60,000 nucleotides of DNA, taken from contig NC_087071.1 of the NCBI RefSeq assembly GCF_963678635.1, forward strand, positions 33,408,141 to 33,468,140. Reading direction: 5' to 3'. A program made the position numbers and the translations under genes. The notes below the pieces were generated by a model. It saw only the letters and a list, made by a program, of their open reading frames with translations. It ran no database searches and had not been told where the DNA came from. Source of the DNA: Symsagittifera roscoffensis. Its lineage: Eukaryota; Xenacoelomorpha; Acoela; Convolutidae. This document shows, piece by piece, positions 23,201 to 35,200 of this stretch; within the stretch, counting starts at the first letter, position 1, and each line of letters opens with the position of its first letter.

Positions 23201-26200
23201 CTTGGTTAATTGCCTACTTGTTGTGATAACTTTCGTAAATCATTTCAGAGAAGAACGATGAATGACCAAACTAGTATTCAGGATACTTCAAACCTTCCCG
23301 AAGTGTGCATCTCCAAGACCCAACGCTCGTTTGGAATATCGAGAAAAAAGATAAGATAGATGAAAGCCCCCCTAACTGCTATCCTGGTAGGCGAAGAAAC
23401 CGCGACGAGTTCGAATGAAGCAGTAAACGATGGCCTTATCGGAGTTATTGACTGGATAAAATCCAATCTAAAGGAATCTATTATGTACCCACTAAGGATT
23501 GTCACTAATGTTAATCGAATATGATTGATTTTCAATGTCAGAACCTTATAAAATTCAAAAAAAGTCGATTATAAGTGATTAAAATTGGATTGTGAGTATA
23601 ATTGTATAACAAAACCAACATAAAATTGTAAAAATGTGAAGAAACAAAAGGAAATGAAAAAAACAGAAGAAACAATAACTTGACCTTAGAGTTCTTTAAT
23701 TTCCAATACTTAATGATTGACAACTTATGATTTAAACCAATATAAGAAAACTGGATCAATGGACAATTTTTTAATCCGCGTGAAAATCTTCCAAAAATCA
23801 AAGCATCGGTCGCGTTTTTTGAGACTTAAGTTTCTGTTGCTCAAAAGTTGAGTTTTGTTTTTTTAAACAAAAAAATGAGATAAACTTTAAAAATAAAAAT
23901 CCAAAGACAAACTGCAAAAAACCAAATCTGAGCATGCTTGCATAGCAAGATTTATTCGGGAAAATACAAAATAGATAAATTCAACTCGATCTGTATTAAT
24001 GCCTTCGCAACTTTCATCGACTCCTAATTAAAATACCAAACTAAACTGTTTGATTACTATAGCTTAATAGTTATAAAATTTAAACAGATGTTATCTGCCA
24101 AAAACTATATGTTTACGAAAACTTAGTCGAAAAAAATCAGACAATTAATGCCAAGTATGTCGCGAGTTTTTGGCCAGATCGTCGCCACTCATGTTCGGAC
24201 TGTAAGCTTTAGAACTATCAGACCAAAATTTATTTTTTTTAGACTTTGTCCGAGATTATACAGGTCTGCCCAGCCTAAAACTTTTCGGTTGCGGAAATAA
24301 TATCGGAGGGTTTTGGGTTTTGAAACTCTGAAAGTAAAAGGCGGACTTTGACCTTGGAATCTTTTTGAAACGAAAAGTGTAGAGAATTTGGGCGAAGTCG
24401 AGTGGTACCGGGAAAACACGGCAAAATGGAAAAGGGATGCAAACCGACCAACAAGGTGGATACCAACGCACATAAATTTCCATTTAGGTCAAAGTATGAG
24501 TCTAGCACGTCAGCCGGACTCCTAAAAAACTTGAAAAAAACTTGAAAACTGGAATTTCATGTGGCCAAGTTGTTCGTCCTATTAGATAGAGCAAGAGGAC
24601 CAGCTATGATAAAAATCTAATGCCAATTGTAATCCCAATTCACTGTTCTTTATCTTTAATCAAAATTAAATTTAACTTTAATTTTTCCAATTGACTTGAA
24701 TGAATTCAACCAGTTTTTTCTGGACATTGGAGGAAAAAATGGCTTATATGAAAAACAATCAGAACATTATTTGATTTAGAGATAAAATGAACAACTCCTC
24801 TTTTTTTCTTCTTTTTTCATGATGAAGTAATGAAAATTACTGAAACTCTTAAAAAATTGTATGGTTGTCATGATGGCTTTTGTAATACTATGATTAATTT
24901 ATGTGCTGATGTAGTTAGCTATCCAATAGGTGATTTGTTCAACCAAATGTTAATCCATGAAAAGTTTCCAGATGTGTCTAAATTAGCCGAAGTTCTACCG
25001 TTTCATAAAAAGAGTTCTTACTAGGACCCATCCAATTTTAGACCAATAAGCCTGCTTTCATCAAAAAACAAAGTTATCAAAACAAAGTTATGTTTTTCAA
25101 TCGTTTATTGAAGTTTATTGGTAAGCTCAACATCATTGCAGCGGAACAATTTAACTTCAGAAAAATCAGTTCAAATATCCACGCTGTCATGACAGCAAAA
25201 AAAGTACGCAGATTCGAAAAACATAAGAATAGCTTGTTTTATGGGTTTCCAAAAACGCGTTTGATACTATCGAGCATACTATTCTTATGGAAAAGTTTGA
25301 AAGCTATGGCTTTTGTGGCATACGCTACAACCTAAAATAGTCGTATTCAACTGATAATTGTCAATACATATCTTCAAATAAAAATAATTCGAACATGCAA
25401 CAGATAAAACACGGTGTTCCAAAGAACTCGGTACCTGGGCCGCTGATGTTTCTACTGATAACATGTTGATATTTTTTGCAAAAAGACTAGCTCGATTTAA
25501 TGGTTTAATAGATCAAGCAAAGAAGGTTTTTTTCTCGAAAGTTTTGTCCGGAAATTTATAATGTTTATGCCACGGCCAATACTTTGTATGGCTTATTAGC
25601 ATGTGGCTGTTCAACAAAAAAAGTTCTACAAAAACTATTAGTTTGACAAAAACGGATATTAAGAATTTTATTTCTTAAAAGAAAGTACAAAACCGTGATG
25701 CCAATTTTTCATGAATACGAAATTGAAACAATCTTCGATATATTTCTTGATCAATTACTTAAAGAAACTATTGATCACCTTAAAAATCTCCACTCAGTTT
25801 TCTGAACAAAGAACAATTTTCAAAAAAGAGATGCACAAGAGCTTGCTAATCAAAAATTCTCAATTTGCTGCTAGCAAGAACAAATGGGCTGCACAGGTGC
25901 TTCAGCCAGAAGAAAAAAATGTTCAAAACTTTTTCACTTTTTACCCTCAAACAAACTGCTACCTGACAATTTAAAACAATTAAAGACAAGCGAAATTAAT
26001 AAATACAGATATATAATTATAAACTGTTTTCTGATAGATAATTCCGATTTACATGAAATCAAATTTTCATAATTGTTAGCAGGGGCGGATTTAGGGGGGT
26101 CGGACGTCTCCCCCCTCAGGGATTCGACCCCCTGCCGACCCAAAGTGTCCCCCCTTTGGTACTTTTAAGAAATCCGTTTTTTGCCGACCGACTCCAAAGT

Positions 26201-29200
26201 TTTTCTAAAGGCGCCTTGGGCGCCAATATATTATAACTTTGAGGGGGAGCGCGCACCAAAAAAACTCGATTTTTTTTGTCAAAATTTTTTAAAAAGTGCC
26301 TAAAAACGGCTTTTTTGACCTGTTTTTTCAAAAATTTGCCTGCGGCGCAGAAAATTTGGTCAAAACAGGGTTTTTTTAGTGCTTTGTTTGACCTATTTTG
26401 TCGAGCTTTGGTCGAGCTAGCAATTTGGTCGACCTAAAAAAAAAGGTCGTCAAAATTTTCGAAAATTTTTTGAAAATCCGCCCCCCCCCCTCGAAAAAAT
26501 CCTAGATCCGCCCCTGATTGTTAGTATCTTGATCCTCGTGTTTTTGGTTTTCCGGAGTCTCGCCTCGTTGAGCCTCAGGGCTCGTCCGCAATCCTTGTGA
26601 ATTAAAAATTGTATACGTATATTTTTCACTAAATAGTTCAATTCAGTAAAATTTCTGTACATACGGTGCTCTGGACGAAAGTCTTGAAACTGTCTAGTGC
26701 TGTCTTGTAGGAAGCTTCGTTGGCCTGGATATCATCTATGTCACTCTGAAAGTCCCCGTCAATGAATTCGAATTCAGAGAAGTTGAAGTTAGAAGAGTCG
26801 TTGAATTGTGACATCGCATCATCGATCAACTACATACAATGACGATTTTTTCGTTAAACTTGCTATTTTGATTTTTCCAATTAATTAAGTGAATTTTTTC
26901 GACTCTTCAAGACAATAATTTATTTCCTGCCCTTTGAACGTCTTATAAATCATTTTAACCTGTTATAGACCAAAGTACGGGCATTGCAAGCGATACAACT
27001 GGAGAAAACAAACTTGATTCATCGGCTCTTCCCCCCCCCCCACCTGCAAACTTTTATATTTCAAGTTACTGTTCACTTTGTCCGATTGTCATGAAAATTG
27101 GCTTGTAGACTGATTAGGCCATGACAAACATATTTGGTCTTATATAATTAACCTTGTAAGACCGCTCGTTAGACCATAAAATTCATGTTTGAGTGAGGTG
27201 GGGGGGGGGGGGGGGAATAGGAAAAAGAGCCGATTCATCCTCAGCTTTTTCCACGGATTGTTTTTCTAGTTTTTTCTTTAATATTTTAATCAGGAAATTT
27301 TGAAATGGCTGGATGGGAAGGGAACTGGCGTTGCAATTGAAAACGGAACCATTAAAAAGATTGAACCAGCCAGCAGAAGACTAAGCCAGCCAAAAATCGA
27401 AGGAATTTGAATGGAGAGTATAAACCATATAAACCAGCTGAAAAATGACGTCATTAGAATAGAATTTGCAAGACTTTCGTAACTGTTACATAATAATTGC
27501 ATAATTATCGGAAGCACTGCGTAAGTTGTACCTTGGATGAGTTGAGAAACGAGTTGTAGTCATAGAGGGTGGACTCGTTCACGTGGAATGCAGTCCAGGC
27601 TGTCTTTCCACTCTTGCAGTCACTTCAAAGCAACAACAAACGTTTAAATGAGGTCCCCAGCGGATTTAGGTAGGGGGGATGAGTGGACGCCTTTCTCTCA
27701 GGAATTCGACCCTCAGCCGACCCAAAGGGTCCCCCTTCGTACTAATTTGAGGTATCCATTTTTGCCTGACGGACCATAAAATTTTTCTAAAGGCGCCTTT
27801 GGCACCAATATTTACTAATTTTGAGGGCAAAACGCGCGCATAACATGCAATTTTTGGTGTTTTTTTTTCAAAAAATGCCTAAAAACGCGTTTTTTGTACT
27901 GTTTTTTTTTTAAATTTTTTTGGAAGACCAGCCCCCCCCCCCTCATTACGAGGCCAAACTGTGCATTTTGAACTACATTACGAGGCCGAAAGTGAATTCC
28001 GCAACAAGGACGCTGCCTTTGTTCTTCTTTTGACCGTTCCGACAAGATTCTTTCATTTCCTTTGATTTCCTTTGACCGTTCCGACAAGATTTTAAAATTA
28101 AAGACTTGTCTCTGGAATCCAGGAACAAACAGACACAAAATTGTGCGCCTATCCAGTGCACAGTTTGGCCTCGTAATGTTCTCGAGAAAATCTTAGATCC
28201 TCCCCTGAAAGAGGCCATAGCTCTTATCAGTTAGGTTAAAGAAATACTTGTTGCATATTCAAATTGAGACTTAATTGAATCTTTCAAGAAAATTGATTTA
28301 GTTTATAATTTTTTTTTGAAAATCATCATCCTACTGGCTACGTTAAGTGCAAAAACTATATTTTGTATATAGCAACCTACTGAATAGTCCATTTAGCATG
28401 CTTCAACCAAATTTGGAACGATTTTTAAGAGGGGTTAAAAATCCACTAGCGCAAAAATTTGCGCGTTACCTGACACGAATCGGCCAAATTAGCAATCTTA
28501 TCAGCCCTCACTATTTTTCAAAAAAGACCACAGATCGAATGGTTTTTTAAATTTGAGATCAAGACAATAATATTTTTAGAGCGTTTTCTAAAAACAATCC
28601 ATCAGAATCATTCGAAAAAAGTTTTGGCTAGCATTTTATGGGGACAAAAAAAATCGTGAAAATGTTAGAACAACGAGGCTTGTAGATTAGGGCAAAGCCA
28701 AGCTTGTTTTGACTGTCCTGTAAGAACAACTTAAGTTTTTGAGTGAAAAATTGACAAAATATTTTCATATTGACATATTCTCGTATTCTAATATTACGAC
28801 CAAAGATCTTGCTTCAATTCAATTTGGAAAACATCAAGCAGCAGCTTAGGCGTGTTATAAGAACACAAGTACTCGCACGTTAAACATCCCAAATTGATCA
28901 AATAAGCTCTTTTCAATCTACCATTAATTTTAAAAAAAATGATCATTGTTGAGTTTTTTTTTCGAACTCCACCCGTAGCAAAAAAAAACTTCCAAATCTG
29001 ACAAGAAATGCTCATTTTTCAATCTGAAAATCTGAAAGTTTTTTTGAAATGTTTAAATGAAGCAGAGTTTTCTAAAACTTCTTTATTTCTCATTTTATTT
29101 CTAATCAAAAATCAACTAAACCTAGGTTATTTTTAGCAGAACAATTCTCGCGATGAGGCTGGAAACTCCGACTTAATTTTGGCTAGATGGTCGGGCTAAC

Positions 29201-32200
29201 CCTTTGGCCATGTCATACTGCTAGTGCAATAGCAGTAATTGAGTTATGTTATGTACTACGAACCTGAGGTGCTATAGTTATTAATTTCATGTGTACCCAA
29301 GGTCACAGTATGTTGTGACATTGAAACTTAGTTGAGAGTTCAGAGTTTTCAATTTTGATCTATCTCTCAGTAACTAATCAAAAGACACAAAGAAAAGAAA
29401 AGAGAAAACAAAGTTCAATATATCAGAATACATTATTGAATTACAATTAGTTTTCACTCGATACCGCATCGGATATCACATGGCGCAGCCAGCAGGATTC
29501 GCAGCTCAAGACAATCGAACGGATATGGGAATACCCGTATTTTGGGAATACCTGTGAAGATGCGAGGAATGCGAGGATTCTTAGAGACAAGTTAGCAAGA
29601 GATAGAGTTTTGTTGGAGAATGAAGAGAAAATGACAAGAGGTCCACGAGTCGGACACAATGTTTTCTATAACGAAGTACAAAAGAAACTGGTGTCCAGAT
29701 TATTTTTGTCTCTGGGTACAGAGGGAAAGAAACGATATCGAAAATGTCGTTCAGGGAAATCACAGAACTTGCAGAAGTTTCGTTCCAAAAGGTAAAATGT
29801 GTAACATAATAAAGATATAAACTGTTTACACGAATGCAAGAATCCGGGGAATCTCTGGAGGCATTTCACACAGCGCTAACTGCGCAAGCAGCTCGATCTG
29901 AACTGGGAACACTGGAAAATGAGATAGTCCGTGATTTATTCATTTCGAAAATGAAAAATATAACGTTGCAGGACACGTTGACATTCGAAACTCTAGATCC
30001 GGAAGAGGTTCTGAAAAGGGAGTTAAAATTCGAACACAGCAAGTTAACCACAATGCTGCGGCTACACAATGCTTTTCGTCTTGGCTACTGAAAAGACGAA
30101 TGCTGCGGCTACAGGAGGAACAAGTAACAATTACACTTCGGGAGTGAGGATAAAACAAGAACCTGTAATGGCAGTTAGAATTTTGTCAGGGACGACAAAG
30201 AATCAAAACAGAAGGGAAACAAATGAAAGGCAAAACAATAAAAAAAACCACAACATGAAAACGAAACCATGTAACAGACGTGGAAGGAAGTTTGATCAGG
30301 GACATTTGAAAAGTTTTGTTCGGAACTTAACATCGAGCAGAAATTCTGTCCGGTGGGGGATCATCGAGGCTGTGGTTTGGTAGAACGAACAATACAAACC
30401 ATAAAGAGAAGATTCGGGGTATTGTTGCTCGAAGAAAATAATAAATCGATCAATTTATGTCTCAGTATCATAATGCGAGATCTACGGTGGAACAAGCAGA
30501 AAACTATACAAGTATCCCCATTTCAAGCACATTTTGGCAGACTACCAAAAACAGAATTTAAAATTGTAAGGGATAGGTTTCTAAACGATTCTGACTATTT
30601 AGACAAACAACATTTGGAACGATCAGCATTGACAGCATCACAACTGAAACGCAGAATCGATCAATCAAGAGAGAACCTCAAAATCGTACGCAAAGGACAA
30701 CTCAGCAGGGACACAAGCCCGCTGCATAAGCAACAAGTAAAATCATACAGGGATCGACAAAGGGCTAAAGCCCTAAAAGAACTGCTGGAGGCGAATGCCC
30801 GCTGGAATCACGAGAGAAGAGATGCCGCAAAAAATGATGTCAGGCGGATTGTGGACAAGACCGGATTATTAAATCGTGATCTACGGAAGGAGATGATATA
30901 CTCCTGGGAGAAGGGATTCATCGAGGACAAAGAACCAGAACAAAGAAAATCTCCGCCGAAGACAATCTTAAGAAAGGATCCGTTACGGAAAAGTGGACAG
31001 GCACTGACGAAGCAACTGAAGGGTAAAATAGCAACCGAAAAAGACTCAACTATTAAGACGGCAACAAGCTCTGTTTACCGGAAATCGGACATTGCTCAAA
31101 CGAGGACGACTCTGTCACACGAAAAACATACGAGCCCATCGGCGGAGCCTACGAAGAAATTTCAAAGGATTAGTTCCCCTGAAGCACTCGAGGATATCGG
31201 GTCAGACGAAGAGCTACAACGAGATATGGAAATAGCTGATGCGGTGAACCCCATAGACCGATACCAACAGAGCCAAACAGTCGTAATTTCCAAAGACACG
31301 AACGCAGGTGGGGGCCTCAACTTAGCTATTAAGAGAGCGAAACCGAATTTGGCTGGTCCAAGTTCACCGGCAGACGAGAGTGACAAGAACAGGACAGACA
31401 AGAAAGTCAAGGAAAAGAGAACTCAAAGTAAACAAAACAACCTTACAGGTCAAACTGCGATAGCAACTGATCAGGGGCAGGAACAATCAACATCAAAGTT
31501 GGGGACGCTGGGTCACAACACTCAGACAAGTTCTACGCCAAAAACAAAACAGCGGACCAAATTGAAATGTATTGATTCTCAAACATCTCCGGAGGACATA
31601 TTCGATACATTTCAAAATCGAAATTTGGCACCAGCTGAATGGGAGAAATTCGCAGACCAATTGCTAAAACGTGGGGTTCGAAGAGTCGCGGACGATATCA
31701 GAGGAATTCCACAACCAATTTCGGAAAGAGATGCAGCATTTGAACAGCCGCAAGGATTCTCCGACGAGTCAAGTGCGGAGGAGTCGAGTGTCAGGCGAAG
31801 CTCCAGACAAACAAACGTTTTGGTAATCCAATAAAACACTCCATTAAAGAGATTTCAGAGAATTTGACAGGGGGCACTACTCAAGACGGCACTTCAAGAA
31901 TACCGTAGAAGACTAAGGGATTTCAAGGAACGAAAAGATAGGCCTGTATAATCGAAAATGAAAATGTTAGAACGACACTTATTCAGGCGGAAATTTGGTT
32001 ATGCGACGCTGGATGAAGGAGTGGACTGGAATCCGAGCTGGAAAATAGAGCTGGAAGAAAACTGAAATGGAAGATCATGAACTAATCTTTCAAGTAACCC
32101 AAAAATTTTCTTGTGAACTGAGTGTATTAAACTCTTTTTAATATAAATTATTCCATATATGTTGAATAAATTATTTTTACCGAGGGGGTGTGTCATACTG

Positions 32201-35200
32201 CTACTGCAATAGCAGTAATTGAGTTATGTTATGTACTACCAACCTGCGGTGCTATAGTTAATAATTTCATGTGTACTCAAGGTCACAGTGTGTTGTGACA
32301 TTGAAACTTAGTTGAGAGTTCAGAGTTTTCAATTTTGATCTATCTCTCAGTAACTAATCAAAAGACACAAAGAAAAGGGAAGAGAAAACAAAGTTCAATA
32401 TATCAGAATGCATTATTGAATTACAATTAGTTTTCACTCGATACCGCATCGGATATCACAGGCCACATACAATCAAATAGATAAACAGATTTAGTTTTAG
32501 TAAGTTTGTTTTGCTACGGCTTTTGTGTTTACTCGAATCATGTTTATCCCATTGCGTTTGAGCAGTGAACTGATTCCTGGTTACGCTTCTCAGAAACTGT
32601 ATAAACATTTTTTTTACATGAGAAATAAATTGTTTCTCTATACAAAATTAGGTGAGATTATCTATATAAATTTCCATCCAGATAAGAACCGTTTGTTGGG
32701 TACGGGTAAAACAAAATATTTTTTAGAAATTACAGAAATTTCCATCAAAAAATGTTGGTAGAAAATTGAAAGTTGAATATAAAATCACCCAAAAAATAAA
32801 AAAACCGTGCTTATTTGAAAGTCGGAACAAAAACGAATCAACTCAAACAATCACCCTGGCTGAGTTTTTTTACTAGTTCTTTTGAACTTTTGAATACTGA
32901 GCTCAAATTGGTTGGCAAATTTTTTGCGCAATCTGTCTTTTAGATGATGGATTCGCGCGATGGGTTTATTGTTCCGACTTTTGAAGAAAGAAAGTGTCGG
33001 ATTATTTGTACTCGGTGCGATGTTTTTTCTCCTGACAAATTTCGACTATTTGACTGGCAATTTTGGACAAAATTTCTTTCATCGGAAAAATATTGTTGTT
33101 TTAAGCTCGTTCGTAAAAAAAACGTTCTCCAATTTTTTTGTAACGATTTGGGGTTTTAAGGATTGCCATTTTTCGGGAAAAAAGCGCGCGATATATTTCT
33201 TGTTAATAACGCTTAAGCGGAGAATTAATCCGTGTTAGAAATTGTTCCAAACTGAATTGATGCTTGCTTTTTGTTCTATTTAATACTATGCTATATGCTA
33301 AATATATCACTTTATTTTTCGCAAAGCAAGTAGGGGGATAGTATACCGAAGAAAAATCTTTTTTTTTGAATTTTTATTTCGATTTTTTGAATAATTTATC
33401 ACTTTTTTGAAAGCGAGCACTTTTCCATATGGTTAAAAAAGGTTTTCCCTGATACGAGAAGTGTTCTTTTTTCAGTTTTAGTTTACAGATCAGTTTTTCA
33501 CAATCAAATTATTAAGAGCTGACTTCTAACTAATAAGAGCTGACCTCTAACTAATAAGAGCTGACCTCTGACTAGTAAGAGCTGACCTCTAACTAATGAG
33601 AACTGAACATCTTAAGGTAGTCGGTTGAAACTATGATCATCTCACCTCATAACTGTTGCGATAGACAATTCGATTGAACTGTTCCCCAGAATCAATTTAG
33701 CAAGGTAGTACTCATTCTCCCCATCCAGAAAGTAAGGCCTGTCTATTATCTGAAGTGAAAATTAGTTTAATTAAGATATGGGAGATCCGGATTGATCAAA
33801 TATCTTACAAAATATTCCCCTATTTTAGATTTTCGGATATATTTAACTATAGCTCCTCTTGGGTACCTAGAAACAAATATCCCCCTATAAAGAAATAAAT
33901 CAACGGTTAAGCATATGAGAATTTTATGCCTATAGCAACGAAAATCTATTTTGCAAAAAAGCAGGATATAGTTAAAGAGATCCAGGTTTTTTATACGAAT
34001 TATAGGGTTTTTTACATATCTTACAGCTTTCTCATACGAAAAAATTACAATCTTGTAAAATCTTCGAACGAGATAAAATCTAAGATAGCGAATGTGGTCT
34101 GTTTCTGGTATTTTTTAACGATAACTACTGCTGGTACTTTGTCATCATGATAAAAAAAGTGCTGAGAATGATTTTTAATTAGCTGCTAAAATTTGTTTTT
34201 GCTAGAGGACTTCTTCCACATAAGAAATACTTTGTGAAATTGTTCTGTTTTATGTTTAATAATGGATTTACGAAAGTAACAGTATATTTGTGCTCGGGGT
34301 CGGTTTTTTTTCTTCTGACAAAATTCGACTTTTTAACTAGCCATTTTTGACAAATTTTTAAAATATCATTCAAAAAAGAATTGTTGTTTAGAGCTTAAAA
34401 TGAAAAGATATTTCACCTGTAACCTTTTTTTGTAGAGTTATGGGGGTTTAAAGATAGCCATTCTGGCCAAACTGGAACAAGTATCGCGCGATACATTTCG
34501 ACCTATTAATGCGTGTGCGAAGATTTAATCCATCTTAGAAATCAACCCAAATTGGTTGAAAGAAGCTCATTTGCCATTTGCTCATTTGCCATTACTAGGA
34601 GCGAAATCTATCACTTTGTACTTCATTTGGCCTGTGGTGGGATGATTTTTTCAAAAAATCTCAAATTTAATTGTTTTTTTCTTCATTTTATTACTTCTAA
34701 TTTTTTCGTGTTACTAATGTTCCATAGACCTAAAAGGGCAGTAGAAAAATTCAGGGCTTTGCCTTGATACGAGCAGTCTTTAATGTTAGGTGATAGTAAT
34801 AACACATGCGCAGATTTTTTTTTTAAGCATTTCCTGGTAAATTTATTCATGAATTTATATGGCGGCCCAGTTTAAATGGATCGCCTTCAATGGAAAAACT
34901 GCTGTTTGCCACGCTTGCTGATGACAAAGTTCAAGGGTGTATTAGAATCAACAAAAATAAGAATCATAAAATAAAAAGCAAGAAGTGAAAGAAGCAAAAT
35001 TGGCGAAACAAAATATTCTTAAGAGCTACTTATTTCCACATGCTCTTATTTTAGTGTTAATTATCTCATTCAATTCAAAACAAACTGGAGCTGAACAAAA
35101 ATTTTATCCCCTCGTGAGTCTTCATTCTCTCAGATGCAATGTCAAATTTCTTCCTTATTTAAATTGAAAGATTTTATTATTACCCGCATCCGAGTTTAGG

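Larger units (their letters stand above)
29206..32465 (+). mobile_element. Deleted LTR retrotransposon (Ty3/gypsy-like), plus strand, in intron 15
   Basis: Both LTRs are exactly 270 bases (29211-29480 and 32191-32460), begin TGTCATACTG and end GGATATCACA. They are flanked by GGCCA on both sides. I counted nine mismatches between the LTRs by eye (about 3%). The interior has broken gag pieces joined directly to the C-terminal part of integrase, so protease, RT and RNase H are gone. Antisense to the prominin gene. Confidence 0.95.

Noticed and set aside
33511-33608. Short regular repeats as a CRISPR array
   Set aside because: The 21-base units are directly adjacent with no unique spacers, and the DNA is eukaryotic intron.
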